Shown: positions 18,838 to 30,487, counted from the first letter of the stretch. The stretch is DNA of 64,000 bases from Coix lacryma-jobi var. lacryma-jobi (GCA_009763385.1 CM019830.1:94924649-94988648); one strand, 5' to 3'. The notes: generated by a model from the letters alone, not told the origin. Made by a program: numbers and translations.

Positions 18838-20885
18838 TGAAGGACCGGATTAGCGACCAGAGGGGGGATGAATGGGAGCCTCAAATTCAACTTGTGAATA
18901 GTATGGCCCTTGTCCTAAAAAATCACCCCAAAAGCGAAGACTCGAAAAAACCGAAGAGTTCACGACCTACGAGTAGGTGGATACCCTAGGAGATGTCCTA
19001 GTGGTACAGCGGAACCCCCGGAGAAACACCGAAACAAACTGCCAAAGCCTCGGAGCAAAACTGCACAATCTGCAGATTCGCGGACTGTCCGGGGTCAGGG
19101 TCCCAGACTGTCCGCCGTTAGGTCCCGGACTGTCCGTGACTGGGAGCCGGACTGTCCGCCGGCAAAAACGCAGAAACCAAACAGTGCTGCAAGTCTGCTG
19201 GACAGGTCCCGGACTGTCCGCGGGTTTGTACCGCGGACTGTCCACCGTTCACTCGACAGTGAACAGTCAGGGGGCTGCGCCTGACTGACCTGGACGAGTC
19301 CCGAGTCCCGAACTGTCCGCCGCTGGGGGCGCGGACTGTCCGCGGATGAACAAAGAGCAGAAAAACAGCTCGGGACTAAAGTCAATTTGATCAAAACTCG
19401 ACCAAATCAAAATGGACTTTGATCAAACTTCTCCCAGGTGATCCTCTATGTATTGGGGTGCTAATCCTAAGAAATCATTGCACCAAACCAAGTGAATCAA
19501 GAGAGATTCGTTGATCACCGAAAAAGGGGGAAGAACAAAGAACGAATGCGAAATCAACCCGATCTATGGATTCGTGAGGTTAGGAGAGAATTCCTTGGGT
19601 AGAAAGAAGGGGCTCACGACCAAGAACAAATTGATTCAAGTGGAATCGAAAATCATCTCATGGAGAGGGAGAACGAGGCAAATCTCCGGGAGATGAAAAA
19701 CAAAAACGTGAAGAACACAAAACACAAGACGCGATTTGATTTGATTTCAGCCAAAATTCCTCCACACGAGGAGACAACGAGAATACGGTCTCATTTCCTT
19801 AAGTTCCCAAAACACAGAGACAAGATTGAGTCTTCCCTGCGAATCGCTAGCAGCGAGGTATGATTAGAACCTAAGCGAGGGCTAGAGAGAGAGAGCTCAG
19901 GAACAAATGACTTCTAGGATAGAGAGAGAGGAGGGGTGCCTCTCTTATTTATAGCCTAAAACAATAATCCCCTTTCTACCCCTAGATACAAGAGCGAAGC
20001 GGCCAACCCTAGGGGTATCCTGGTCCAACTATGCTGATGGCTGATCTGACGGCCACGCGCCTTCCTCACCCTTAGCTTCGCCACGACGCAAGCCTCAGGA
20101 TGCCGCCACGTGCCGCCCAGTCGACCGCCGCGCCTACCTCGTGGATAGCCTCGCCTCCGCGCCAGCCTCTCCACGCCGCCATGCGTCGACCGTCCTTTTT
20201 GCAGACCTCGCCCCCGGTTTTGAGGCCGAAACTGGGAAACCTGGGCCTTCCCCCGGTTTTGAGGCCGAAACCGGGAAACCTGTCCTTAGGCTAAGTTTTG
20301 TGGCCCAAACTCAGAAACCCGCGTACCCAGGTTTTGAGGCCCAAACCTGGAAACCGTCCGCGCTGAATTTTGAGGCCCAAACTCGGAAACCGGCCACCCC
20401 GAGTTTTGAGGCCCAAACTCGGAAACCGTCGAGGGTAGCTTTTCGAGGCTCAGCTACCGAACCCGTGCCGTAGACGGGATGTGGTTCGCACACCCCGAGT
20501 TCCAGCACCGATGCCGGAGCATGTCCAGCCTCCACGCCGGGCACAGTGCATTCGCCATCCTTCTCGGCCTCCCGCCAAGTGTCACGACGCCATCACCTTC
20601 CTCCTGACTTGGCCGATGCACCGCACATCCCCATGTACTCTCGCTTGTCAATGCCACGTGCCAGCTACCACAGCTGGTCCTCAGGTCTCCCGGTCTGTCA
20701 GTCCAAGCTCCACGTCCGCCCTTCACCGCTCCCGGTCCATCGGCACGGCACGTCCCTACTTGACCTTCACCTCACCTTTGACCACTGCCCGAGCTCCACA
20801 CCTGCACATCAACACAGCAAAGAGACATGTTGCCCGTTGATCGATCACTCGTCACTCAGGAAGGGAACCACAAGGGCACATATCA
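18838..20885 (-). repeat. E1 5' LTR
   Basis: In minus-strand sense it starts TGATATGTGCCC at 20885 and ends GGTCCTTCA at 18838. From its start it holds a U3 part similar to E11, a hairpin array (about 20440-20211) with arms of the CCGAG, CCAGG, CTGAG and CCCGG types, some now imperfect, a TATAAATA box (19953-19946), and about ten GCGGACAGTCCGC-type palindromes (19350-19076). The stretch is about 2.05 kb, close to the E6 LTR length. The start is inferred from the TG and the abrupt change to Gypsy gag. Confidence 0.87.
19946..19953 (-). promoter_or_regulatory. Putative TATA box of the E1 LTR
   Basis: The complement reads TATAAATA, followed by a CT- and GA-rich stretch; it lies between the hairpin array and the palindrome array, the same place as the TATA-like box in E2. 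Confidence 0.6.
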
Positions 20886-21467
20886 ACCTTGTGTTCTCAG
20901 AATCGTCTCATCAGCTTGTTGCTGGAAGCTGGAAATCTTTCCACGAAGGGCGCTGGTCTTGCCCATTGGGAAGAACTTCTTGAGAAACGCATTGGCGCAC
21001 TCCTCCCAAGTGTTGGCTTCACTCTTGTTGGCGTAGAACCATTGCTTCGCCTTTCCCAATAACGAGAATGGGAAAAGATGGAGACGGATGGCGTCTGCAG
21101 ACACATTCTTCATAGTGAAGGTACCACATACCTCCAAGAAGTGTTGGAGATGGGCGTTGGCATCCTCATGCGGCTTCCCACAGAATGGATTGGCTTGCCC
21201 CATGTTGATGAGAGCTGGCTTGAGCTCGAAAGTCGCATCCCCCAAGTTAAGCTGCGGACCTGTGGCGACATTGTCGGCCCACGGCGCAGAGTACTCGGAG
21301 ATGGTCTTTTGGGCCATGGCTTCTCTTCTTGCTGGTGCAGAAACTTCCTCCTCAAACGGATTTTGGTTCGAGATGAACCTCTGAGGTGGAACTTGATGAA
21401 TTCTAGTCCTCCTCAACAACTGCTCAGGATTCTCAACGAAGTTTGACGGCAGTTGGAAACCGCTCAT
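20886..21467 (-). pseudogene. gag: E3 Gag, truncated by the E1 insertion
   Basis: The N-terminal 194 residues of a Gypsy gag. The ATG at 21467 is the first in the leader. Near residue 95 the conserved core begins with NPFCGKPHEDANAHLQHFL and continues with IRLHLFPFSLLGKAKQWFY, then TWEECANAFLKKFFP and KTSALRGKISSF, the pattern of a Retrotrans_gag domain in Athila/Tat elements. The frame is open up to the E1 boundary at 20885/20886, so this copy was intact in this part when E1 hit it. The zinc knuckle expected further on is missing with the rest. The protein would form the particle core. Confidence 0.88.
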
Positions 21468-21592
21468 ACACCTACTAGTGTCACGATAACGAAAAGAAAC
21501 TAGACAGGTGAGGGGTTAGCCCCTATACTAATTGATAACTAATATATAGCAGACTCCGGATTCACTCTCTCTAAACTCCTAGGCTGTTGCTT

Positions 21593-21610
21593 TCCCCGGC
21601 AATGGCGCCA
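21593..21610 (-). other. E3 primer-binding site (tRNA-Asp type)
   Basis: The complement reads TGGCGCCATTGCCGGGGA, one base different from the PBS of E7, and lies eight bases (AGCATTTC) after the LTR end. Confidence 0.9.
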
Positions 21611-22757
21611 GAAATGCTTGTTGGTATTTCTTAGCGCAACCACTAGAACTAGACTATGGAGCCTAACCCCAGCAATGGCGCTAGAAGTGCCTTGGTGGTA
21701 AAACTAAACGACTATTGGATAATTCCGCAAGCGCACAGAATATACCGATGTAGCACTTCACCCGGGAGTATTCCAAGGTATCGTTATTTATTTTATCCCA
21801 AAGGAAAGCAAGCTAGGAAAGATGCAGAGATAGGAAAGATAGATCCTTTAGTCTTACTATAGTCTATTATCAATTAGAGAAGCAAAAGGGGATAAGTGGA
21901 TATAAGGGAGGATAGATAGATAGGATAAATAAGTTAAGCAAAGAGTACATGATATCAAAGATAACTTTAGTAGAGTTAGCTAGGTGGGAGTACAACGAGT
22001 GAGTATAAAGTACTCCTATGTTTCTACCTTTACTCCTATGAACTAATCCTAATTAAATAGATGACTTAACAGGATTGACGCCTTGCTACTTGTGTGAGAG
22101 GGATAAACGAGAGAGTAAAGCGATAGAAGGTTGTTCACCTAACCCAATACTCAAGCCGATATTTGGCTTATGGACGCCTTACCATTTAAAAACTAGCCTG
22201 AGTTCATGTGAGGGGATCTAGGTAGCCAGGCAAAATCTGTACCTTTTGCCCATGCGCCCCTACTGTCCGTGCAAGCCAGTGGTAGTCAAAGATAAGATTA
22301 AGTATGAGCACCACGCTCACACTTATCTACACCTTTAGCTATCGATCAAAATAGCTAAAGCCCCTATCCTAAGATAGGATGATGACGCACACACAAGAAG
22401 CTATGTAAAGGAAATCAATCTAACTAAGACAACTATAGAACCAAGATAAGCACACAACAAGACTATATAAATATAGACTTGCACTAAGTAAATACTTAAA
22501 TAAATACTTGGAAAGTAAATACTTAAGTAAATGCAAAGTAAAGTAAAGAAAGAATAATATATTAAATAAATAAAGTCTTACAAAAGAAGAAAGATACAAG
22601 GGCTATACCAGACTCCCAGAAGACGACTCCGGAGACCCGCCCGACTCAACTCTAACTCCCACTCTAGACTAACTACTACTACTCTTGCTTGATCTCACAT
22701 GAGAGTGGAGATATGTAAACTATCTCGGGGTGTTTTGAATGAGAGGGTGAAGGCCTT

Positions 22758-22765
22758 TATTTATA
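22758..22765 (-). promoter_or_regulatory. Putative TATA box of the E3 LTR
   Basis: The complement reads TATAAATA, followed by AAGGCCTTCACC; it is the only canonical TATA box in this LTR. Confidence 0.6.
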
Positions 22766-22931
22766 GTGGAGGTGGAGTAGGGGTTACTCCGGTGCCACGT
22801 CAGCGATCCGCGTGATCCTCCTCTCTTCACCCTTGGATCCACCACCATAACAACCGACTTGGATGAATGGCTTGGATATTCTTCACGTGTGAAACATGCA
22901 CTTTGCCACCGACTTGGATGAGGGTCATCAT

Positions 22932-23295
22932 GGGGTCAGCCGACCCCTGTCCCTGACATGTGGGCCCGGGGTACATCTTCTAGAAGGTGCTGATGTCATT
23001 CTAATGAATAGTGTTGTTGGGTCCCACCGAGGGGGGGTCGGCCGACCCCCCTATGACAGGGCTCGCCCACCTTCTTCTCTCCCTTGGTGACCCCATATGT
23101 CATGGAGCAAGTCTTGTGAAGTTGGTTGCATTTGGTTTTCGGTGTGGACCCATGAATCCATGTGCTTCTCATCTTGCACCATTGAGCAAAAGCACATGCT
23201 TGATCCAATGGTTGATATTGGCTTGAACATGCTTCTCTTGGATCATGCCATGTCACCATGGCCGAGGTGGCCCAAAGGTGGGGTCGACTGACCCC
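22932..23295. repeat. GGGGTC/GACCCC palindromes in the E3 LTR
   Basis: Three copies: GGGGTC-AGCC-GACCCC (22932-22947), a perfect 20-base palindrome GGGGGGTCGGCCGACCCCCC (23032-23051), and GGGGTC-GACT-GACCCC (23280-23295). The flanks are unrelated, so this is not a simple tandem repeat. Confidence 0.9.
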
Positions 23296-23476
23296 CCTTG
23301 GTGGGCCCACCTGGCCTCATTTTGTTCATTTTGGCATCTCCTACAAGTTCACAAGCTAAGAGTACAAGTGGAACTTATTAGTGATAAATATGTTCATGAT
23401 ATGCTATTCTTCCTTGAAACCGAGGCCTGTTGATGGTATTTTGATAAGGTAAAACATGCTATAACTTCCGTCAACA

Positions 23477-23721
23477 GCTATCCCAGGCTGCCAGCCACCA
23501 CGGCCTATCCTCAGGCCACCGGTCCGTCTGTCCAAGCCTCACGTCCGCCCTTCACCGCTCCGGGCCCATCGACACGGTACGTCTCTACTTGACCTTCACC
23601 TTGCCTTTGATCACCGTATCCGTGCTCAACACCTGCACAACACAAGCCAAAGAACATGCGCATCATCCCAGTTGACAATCACTCATCATCTCAAGATCCG
23701 GCATACACCGATGTATCCGCA
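23477..23721 (-). repeat. E4: first 245 bases of a Copia/Sirevirus LTR, truncated by E3
   Basis: In minus sense it starts TGCGGATACATCGG and follows the U3 start of the E6 and E8 LTRs (GTGATTGTCAACTGGGATG, then GCGCATGTTCTTTGG). It ends where E3 begins at 23476. Its U3 start faces E5 gag at 23722, so E4 is an element inserted in E5 gag, with the rest beyond the left edge. Confidence 0.87.
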
Positions 23722-24776
23722 CTTTTCTTGTTATCATCATCACTTGAGTCTTCACTATCGGATGATGCATCACTATCCCATGTGACAACATATGAGCCAC
23801 CCTTCTTCTTCTTGAAGCTCATTTTCTTCTCTTTCTTTTCCTTCTTGTCTTTCTTTTTCTCATCTTCATCATTGTCACTATTGTAGGGACAATCCGCTAC
23901 AACATGATCCATGCTCTTGCACTTGTAGCATCTTCTCACATAGTCTTTGTTCTTGTTGTAATCTCTTCTCTTCCTTGCACCATAGCCCTTCTTCTTCATG
24001 AACTTGCCAAATTTGCGCACAAAGAGAGCTAAGGCTTCATCATCAATGTCACTAGCTTCTTCATTGTCACTTGATTCTTCCTTCTTGGACTTGCCCTTGA
24101 TCATAGATGAGGTGGCTTTGAAGTCCACACTTTTCTTCTTCTTGTCCTCTTCCTTGACCATCTCTTCACTATCTTCATTGTATTGATCTTCGGTAATGAC
24201 ATCACCAAGAACCTCATTTGGAGTCACATTCTTTAAGCCTCCTCTAAAGATGATGGTGCAAAGTGTCTTGAATCTCTTGGGCAAGCAACTCAAGAACCGG
24301 TGAGTGAAGTCTTCATCTTGCACCTTTTCTCCCAAGGACTTGAGATCATTGATGATGACTTGCAATCTATAGAACATTTCTGGAATTGATTCATCATCCT
24401 TCATCTTGAAGTTGGTGAGCTTGTCCTTGAGCATATACAACTTGGCACTTTTTACCGTTGAAGTGCCCTCATATGTTTCTTATAATCTTTTCCACACCTC
24501 ACTTGCATTGTCAAGATCTTTGATTTGCTCAAGCACCTTTGGATCAATGGCATTGTATATGGTGTTGAGCGCCATTGTGTTGCATTGCTTGTTGATGGAG
24601 TCATTTGGTGTTGGATTGGTAGGATCAAGAATCACAAACTCATTTTCTACCACATCCCACACCTTGTCATTGATTGAACCCAAATACATTTTCATCTTCC
24701 TTTTCCAGTAATCGAAAGATGTTCCATCAAAGAACGGTGGTTTGCCCCCAACATGGTTGAACACAATTTGAGCCAT
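23722..24776 (-). pseudogene. gag: E5 Gag, C-terminally truncated
   Basis: A Copia/Sirevirus gag. The ATG at 24776 opens MAQIVFNHVGGKPPFFDG, and FDYWKRKMKMYLGS follows. After one in-frame TAA at 24478-24480 the same frame continues through LYMLKDKLTNFKMKDDESI and FLSCLPKRFKTL. It reaches a lysine-rich linker with a CCHC knuckle (CYKCKSMDHVVADC) and an acidic serine-rich stretch. At 23722 it runs into E4. The class is that of large plant Sireviruses but the sequence is far from E1, E2 and E6, so E5 is a different family. Without the stop it would be the N-terminal 350 residues. Confidence 0.88.
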
Positions 24777-24820
24777 TTTAACACCGAAGGTTGTTAAGCC
24801 TTATGCAAACGGTGACCACG

Positions 24821-24832
24821 GCTCCGATACCA
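24821..24832 (-). other. E5 primer-binding site
   Basis: The complement reads TGGTATCGGAGC, two bases from the LTR end at 24835. It is the same PBS as in E1, E2 and E6. Confidence 0.9.
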
Positions 24833-24834
24833 CT

Positions 24835-25745
24835 TGAAAGGTCCTAAATGGCTAGAGGGGGGTGAATAGCCTAACAAAATTTCTACAAAACACTTAGAGC
24901 AACTAATTAGTCAATTAGAAAGCAATGCTTTTTGCTCTAGCTCTACCAAGTGTTGCAAGCCACCTATCCAAGCAATTCTAGTGTATTATAATCACTATGG
25001 CACACAAGAGCTATGTCACTACTCTCTAGACTAGTGAGCTAGCAAGAAATAATTACTTCTAACTAGAGAGTTACTTCTAACAACAACTATCACTACACAA
25101 GAAAGAATGAAAGTAAATGCAAGTGATAGAGATGGTTACCGCCGCCGGCAAGAGACAATCAATCACTCTATGAATTCCAATTAACACCGGGAGATATCCA
25201 ATGAGACAAAACACACACAATTTTTCTCCCGAGGTTCACGTGCTTGCTGGCACGCTACTCACCGTTGTGTCGACCACACACTTGGTGGTTCGGCAGCTAA
25301 TAGGTGTTTCACAAACCTAGCTCAACAAATGAGCCCCGCGAGAACCCACTCACAAGTGAGGGTAGCTCAATGACATGAGCAATCCACTAGAGTACCTTTT
25401 GCGATCTCCCGCGGGGATAAGGTCAAGAACCCCTTACAAGAACTTGATTGGGGGCGGATACAATCACCAAATCCCCTCACCAATCATAAAATCACCAACT
25501 ATCTAGGTGACGACAATCACCAAGAGTAATAAGAAATCAACAATCACAGTCACCACCTAGTGCCACCAAATAGAATCACAAATGCACAAACTAGGGTTTC
25601 CCCCAAATCCTCTCATGAATGACACCAAGCATGGAGAGGGAGAGGAGAGGGAGGAGATGCTCTTGAAGCTCTCAAAATCAACACTAGAACTCAATCTCTC
25701 ACTTGAATGGAGCACAAATCCATGGGAGTGAGAGAGGAGAGGGAG
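24835..25745 (-). repeat. E5 LTR, PBS-proximal part
   Basis: In minus sense this is the end of the LTR (…GACCTTTCA at 24835), with a run of C residues matching the CACCCCCCTCT signature near 24860. At 25745 it is interrupted by E6; the other part is 61636-62472. Bases 25741-25745 (GGGAG) are the left TSD of E6. No open frame or clear TATA box is seen. Confidence 0.85.
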
Positions 25746-26133
25746 TGCGGATACATGGGTGTATGCCGAGTCTCGAGTGATGAGTGATTGTCAACTGAGA
25801 TAATGCGCATGTTCTTTGGCTTGTGTTGTGCAGGTGTCGAGCACGGATACAGTGATCGAAGGCAAGGTGAAGGTCAAGTAGAGACGTGCCGTGCCGATGG
25901 ACCGAGAGTGGCGAAGGGCGGACGTGAGGCTTGGACTGAGGGACCGGTGGCCTGAGGATCAGCTGTGGTGGCTGACAGCCTGGGACAGCGACGAGCGAAG
26001 ACTTGCGGGCACGGTGTTGCTTGGGTCGAGGACCTGGGGACACGTGTCGGTGGATGGGGTGCACGAGCGGTGCATCCCTTCTACGACTCGGTTTGGTGGT
26101 TGAGCAATAGAAAAACCACTGAGTGGACGGTTT

Positions 26134-26360
26134 CCAGGTTTGGGCCTGAAAACCTGGGCGCTGATGGTTTCCGAGTTTGGGCCACAAAACTCGGGCTGAG
26201 GACGGTTTCCAGGTTTGGGCCTCAAAACCTGGGCGCTGCGGGTTTCTGAGTTTGGGCCACAAAACTCAGGTGATGGACGGCTGGTTTCCCGGTTTGGGCC
26301 TCAAAACCGGGGGTTGGTCGTGAAGGCTAGTTTCCCGGTTTGGGTCACAAAACCGGGGGC
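26134..26360 (+). repeat. Covarying hairpin array in the E6 5' LTR
   Basis: Six units with arms, in order: CCAGGTTT, CCGAGTTT, CCAGGTTT, CTGAGTTT, CCCGGTTT and CCCGGTTT. Each is followed by a GGGCCTCA/GGGCCACA-type loop and the matching complement. The order differs from that in E2, so the units have been reshuffled or converted while pairing was kept. Confidence 0.9.
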
Positions 26361-27125
26361 GAAGTCCGGAAAAAGGACAAGCAGATCGGTGGCGGCACAT
26401 GGCGGCAATCGGTGAGGTTGCGTCGAGGCAACACTAACAGTTGTGCGGCCGTGGCCGTCAGATCACCACCTACCACGAGTTGGTCCAGAATAACCTTAGG
26501 GTTTAGCTGTTCGCTCTGTAATTAGTTAGGGGTAGAGTGGGAATTAGAATTAGGATAAGTAGAGGGAGACACCCACCTCCCATCCTATCTCAGTCATTTG
26601 CTCTTTGCCTTCTAGGTTTTCCTGCTCTCCCAATCCCCTGCTGTAGCAACTGAGATCCGCAGAGAACCATACCTCTGTGTACTAGAGATTTTGAGAAAGT
26701 GAGACCGTAATCTCACTATTGTAGCGTGTGGTAGCCACACGGTTGCAGATCGATATGTTGATTCGTGTTTTGTTCGTGTTCTTCGTTTCTCCGCGATTTT
26801 CCCGTCACTCGATCTCCCTCTCTACTGCGTCTTTTCAAAATCCATTTGAATCAACTTGTTCTTTATAGTGAGGAGATCATTTCCACCAAAGGAATTCAAC
26901 TAACTCCTCACGAACAAGTAGATCAGGTTGATTTCGTTTTCATGGCACTTTTTTGGTTCATATTCCTTCCCTCTCGATTCCCGTTGATTTGAGCGGATGA
27001 TTTCTTGGGGAAAGTCTCCCAACTACCTCGTAATCATCTTCTCCAAGTTTGGGATCAAGGGATTTTGATTTGAATCGGATTTGGGAGGATTTGAGTTGAG
27101 GGCGACCGAAATCGCCCTCACTGGG

Positions 27126-27370
27126 CACTCGCGGACAGTCCGCCAGTAGGCCCGCGGACAGTCCGCGCGTCGGGCTCCGACCGAGGCAGTGGTCGCGCGG
27201 CTCGGCTGTGTTGTTTTTGGTTGAACGGCGGACAGTCCGCCATAGTCGATCGCGGAAAGTCCGCGAGTCAACCAGGGAGGTTCAGCAGCTTTGCTGTTTT
27301 GGAGTTTTTGCCGGCGGACAGTCCGCCCCTTCCTCACGGACAGTCCGGGACCATACCCGAGGACAGTCCA
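27126..27370 (+). repeat. GCGGACAGTCCGC palindrome array in the E6 5' LTR
   Basis: About seven copies of GCGGACAGTCCGC or half-sites (GGACAGTCC, GGAAAGTCC) lie in 250 bases. E8 (about 46300-46560), the E6 3' LTR (about 47960-48182 and 61199-61220) and E1 (19076-19350, minus) carry the same word; E2 has CATCGGACGC in the same place. Confidence 0.9.
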
Positions 27371-27788
27371 GGAACTCGCAGACTTGTGTTTTTCAGTGCA
27401 CTTGTTCTCCCGGCTTCTTCGCTTGGTTTCTGGACTTCTCGGTTTGCCCTATAGTTCACCTAGGAACCTCTCTAGGTATCTTTGCTACTTGTTAGCATCG
27501 GTATTTAGGGACTTCTCAACGTAGGCTTCAATCTACGTTTGGGACTAGGTTTTAGGGGTCAAACTTGTTCCGGTTCTTTTAGCGTTTTGTTTGCTTTCGC
27601 TTGGTGGTGCCTCACTGTGATCCTAGGGATCATCCACCCTCTTCCAAGGGTCGTGGGCATCACGGTTTCAATCGAAGTTTTTGGGGGTTGATTTGTGGGA
27701 CAAAGGCCGAAGTTTCGAGAGAAATTTTTGAGCTCCCATTCACCCCCCCCCTCTGGTCGCCTTGCTATTGCATTCTCGATCCTTCAAT

Positions 27789-27800
27789 TGGTATCGGAGC
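27789..27800 (+). other. E6 primer-binding site
   Basis: TGGTATCGGAGC, two bases after the 5' LTR end. Confidence 0.92.
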
Positions 27801-27849
27801 GGATTAAGGATCTTCCACTTTAGCCGGTTCTAGATCCACCGAAGGCGAC

Positions 27850-30473
27850 ATGGATCGCGGCGTGGGAAAACCGCCATTTTTCGATGGGACGAACTATGCA
27901 TTTTGGAAGATACGCATGCCGGCCTATCTGCAGAGTTTGGGTGCTTCCATCTGGGATATTTGCAACTCTGCTGATTACGTGGTCTTGGCTGCTCGTGCTA
28001 CTCAGCATCAGATTGATGAGCACGATGCCAATAGCTAAGCCCGTAATGCTCTTTTCTCATGTTTGAGCATGACGGAGTTTGATCGCGTTTCTCACCTCGC
28101 TATGGCTCGGGAGATTTGGGCTACCCTCATGCGTTTCCATGAGGGAACCACTCAAGTCAAAACCCGTCTCTACGAGTCGCACAAGCGAGAGTATGAGAAC
28201 TTTTGACACATGCCTGGCGAGAGCATAGAGAGTTTATTCGCTCACTTTCAGGTGATTGTCAACGGATGACGGCTAACAAGGAGCTGTTGCCTTTCGACGA
28301 TCATGAGAGGGCTTTGAAGCTTTTGCACACTCTTGATCGATCGGTGTGGGACTCAAAGGTTCAGGCGATCATCGAATCACCTAACTATGAGACCCTCACA
28401 TGCGACAAGCTCTTCAGTAAGCTCAAGTCCAGTGAGATTGACGCCATGGCGAGGGCTTCTTATGGAAATCCTTCTGGCCCGTCGATGGCTTTGCTTTCTG
28501 GCTCTTCTGCTAACCCCTCTAGAGGACTTGCACTCTCTTCTCTTCTTTCTGTCATAGAGGAGCAGCTAGAGTTCATGGGGGATGACGAGTTGGCTTTGCT
28601 CGCCAACTGGTTCTCGCGGTTCCACAACAACCGCATGAACCGTCGCCGTGGAGGAGGATGCTCGGGATGTTTCGAGTGCGGCGACCCCAACAACTTCATC
28701 GCCAATTGCCCGAAGAAGAACAAACAAGTCTTCGGCAAGGCGGATCATGGGCACAAGTACGACTCCAGCAAGCGCAAGGAGAAGTACGTCCCCGCGCAGT
28801 ACAAGCGGAAGGGCGGCTTCAACAAGGAGTACATCAAGACGAAGTACTTGGAGAAGGCCCAGGCTGAGCAGCGTGCTTTCTTCGCCACGCTCAGCGACGT
28901 CGACGACTCAGATGACGACTCCGCTTCCTCATGCGACGATGAGTCCGAGAAGAAGAAGAGGATCGAGGACAAGCTGAACGGCCTCTGCTTCTTCGCCGAC
29001 AACGAGGGCTTCTGCACCATGGCCCTCGGCAAAGAGGTCGACGGCGAGCTGGAGGACATCCCTCGGAACGATGATGACGACGACAACTCCCAGGTATCTC
29101 AGACCCCCGATGAGCTTTCTGCTGACGTCGAGAAACTTACTGTCGCCCTTCTTAATCAAGATAAGTTGCTTAGGCGTGCTGCTAGAGAGCAGAAGGAGTT
29201 TAGGCAGAAGTGGAAGGATACGGTGAAGGAACTTGAATATGTCAAGTCCACCGTTGTTGTCACAGAGGAGGAGGAGTGTGAAATGTGCTCCACACACATG
29301 ACTGACCTTCTCACTTTGAGAAGTAAGTATGTTGTGTTGGTAGGAGAGGTGGATGAGCTGAAGGCTAGATCCTCGCTGTTGGGTGCGTGCAAGTCCTGTG
29401 CGGGTTTGCAATCCAAGTTGGCAGAGAAGAATGCCAAGATTGTGTGTCCTGAGAAGGCCAACTCGGGTAGCACTTGTGTGTCTAGATGCCCTTTGTCTGA
29501 GGGTTTGGAGATGGAGATTGCGAATGTGCAGCATGACAAGATGCAAACCGAGGAGGAAAACACATACCTTCGGACCATCTTGTCATGGGTGTCAAGTGGT
29601 GAGCCGCAGCTTGGGATGATGATCTCCCAGTTCAAGCGTGCTGCTGGAGGTCCAGGTGTAGGCTTTGCTCAGGGTGTTGAGTGTGCTTCATCTTTTGGCA
29701 AGATTGGAGAGTCGAGTGGTCTTAAACCGAGTGAGAAGCCCAACTCCACCACTACTCCCAAGCTTACCAAGATTCCACCTAGAGAGCCTCTAAAGCCTAA
29801 CACTAAGGATGGTGTGTTTGTTGAACCTCCAAGAGCTCCACCCAAGAAACAGTCATGGGCTCCAAAACCAAACCACCTCAAGAACAAGCTAGACACCATG
29901 CCACCCATCCAAGAGGATATTATGCCACAGAAGGGCAAAGTGATCCACACCCACTACCGTGAGTACCAACAACCCCCTATGAGAGCGGTGAGGTACCATT
30001 TTGAGCACTGTGGGAGAGCTGGACACTTGAGTGAGTTTTTCTTTCAGCGCAAGAGAGAGGCGCGCCGTGCAAAGGAGATGAACAACACGAACATGTACCA
30101 TCCTTTCCATGATGTACATGTGCCAAATGTCCAGAAGCGTGCTGCTAGGCCTAGAGGTCCGAAACCTCAAGTTCCCAGGTCTAGGCCGCGAAGAGAACGT
30201 GCCCGGCGGGAGCCTGCAGTTGTGGGCTATGGACCCCGTGGCGGTGGCTTTGTAGTTGAGCATTTTCCCCCATCGCGTTTTGAGTATCGCGACGGATGCT
30301 CCTCCCTTAGCGGACCACGTTTTCCTCTACGTGGTGATCGCTCTTCCCGTAGGCGTGCTAGGAATGGTTTTTCTGCTAACCGTTCTTTTGAGCAGCCAGC
30401 CCAACACTAGTATTCTTCCTACTTCACTAACCCTAGTGTTGGACCGTATGCTCACCCTATGTCTTTTTATTGA
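27850..30473 (+). pseudogene. gag: E6 gag, broken by stops and a deletion
   Basis: It starts MDRGVGKPPFFDGTNY at 27850, nearly the same as E2. TAA at 28036-28038 and TGA at 28204-28206 break the first part, and a single A is missing near 28262. The rest is open in the next frame (from about 28266) and includes the first knuckle (CFECGDPNNFIANC, with N for H at the third ligand), the coiled-coil region, and a second knuckle that has lost a cysteine (FEHCGRAGHLSEFF). A TAG at 30408-30410 replaces a tryptophan; the old end FY-TGA is at 30473, again overlapping an ATG as TGATG. Confidence 0.9.
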
Positions 30474-30487
30474 TGTAGGTAAAACGA

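Larger units (their letters stand above)
1..20885 (-). mobile_element. E1: Copia/Sirevirus LTR retrotransposon (partial, split by E2)
   Basis: Read on the minus strand, the order from right to left is 5' LTR (18838-20885), PBS (18824-18835), gag (18774 downward), pol (4089-874) and 3' UTR (873-1); the 3' LTR lies beyond the left edge. Gag, protease, integrase, RT and RNase H in that order make it Copia. The initiator-Met-type PBS, the large gag as a separate frame, and close similarity to E2 place it in the Sirevirus group (family knowledge). E2 is inserted at 4267-16211 in the gag, with the E1 sequence ACGGA duplicated on both sides. At least ten in-frame stops show that it cannot make its own proteins. 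Its right end abuts an Athila/Tat gag at 20886; the TSD partner is outside the window. Confidence 0.9.
20886..23476 (-). mobile_element. E3: Athila/Tat-type Gypsy retrotransposon, 5' part
   Basis: On the minus strand: 5' LTR (23476-21619), PBS (21610-21593), leader, and gag from 21467, cut at 20886 by E1. The tRNA-Asp-type PBS and the gag sequence fit the Athila/Tat branch of Gypsy (family knowledge). Pol is not in the window. At the right the LTR abuts a Copia LTR fragment (E4); GCTAT at 23477-23481 would be one TSD copy, its partner being out of view. Confidence 0.86.
21619..23476 (-). repeat. E3 5' LTR
   Basis: In minus sense it starts TGTTGACGGAAG at 23476 and ends ATACCAACA at 21619 (1858 bp). 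It has a TATAAATA box (22765-22758) and three GGGGTC...GACCCC palindromes (22932-23295). A second, degenerate PBS-like stretch (AGCGCCATTGCTGGGG, minus strand) lies inside it at 21676-21691. No coding capacity is seen. Confidence 0.85.
25746..27786 (+). repeat. E6 5' LTR
   Basis: It starts TGCGGATACATGGG and ends GATCCTTCA. It holds six covarying hairpins (about 26134-26360), including a CTGAGTTT/AAACTCAG pair not found in E2, and a GCGGACAGTCCGC-type array (about 27126-27370). The CCCATTCACCCCCCCC run precedes the end. A weak promoter may lie near GGATAAGTAG at about 26552. Confidence 0.93.
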
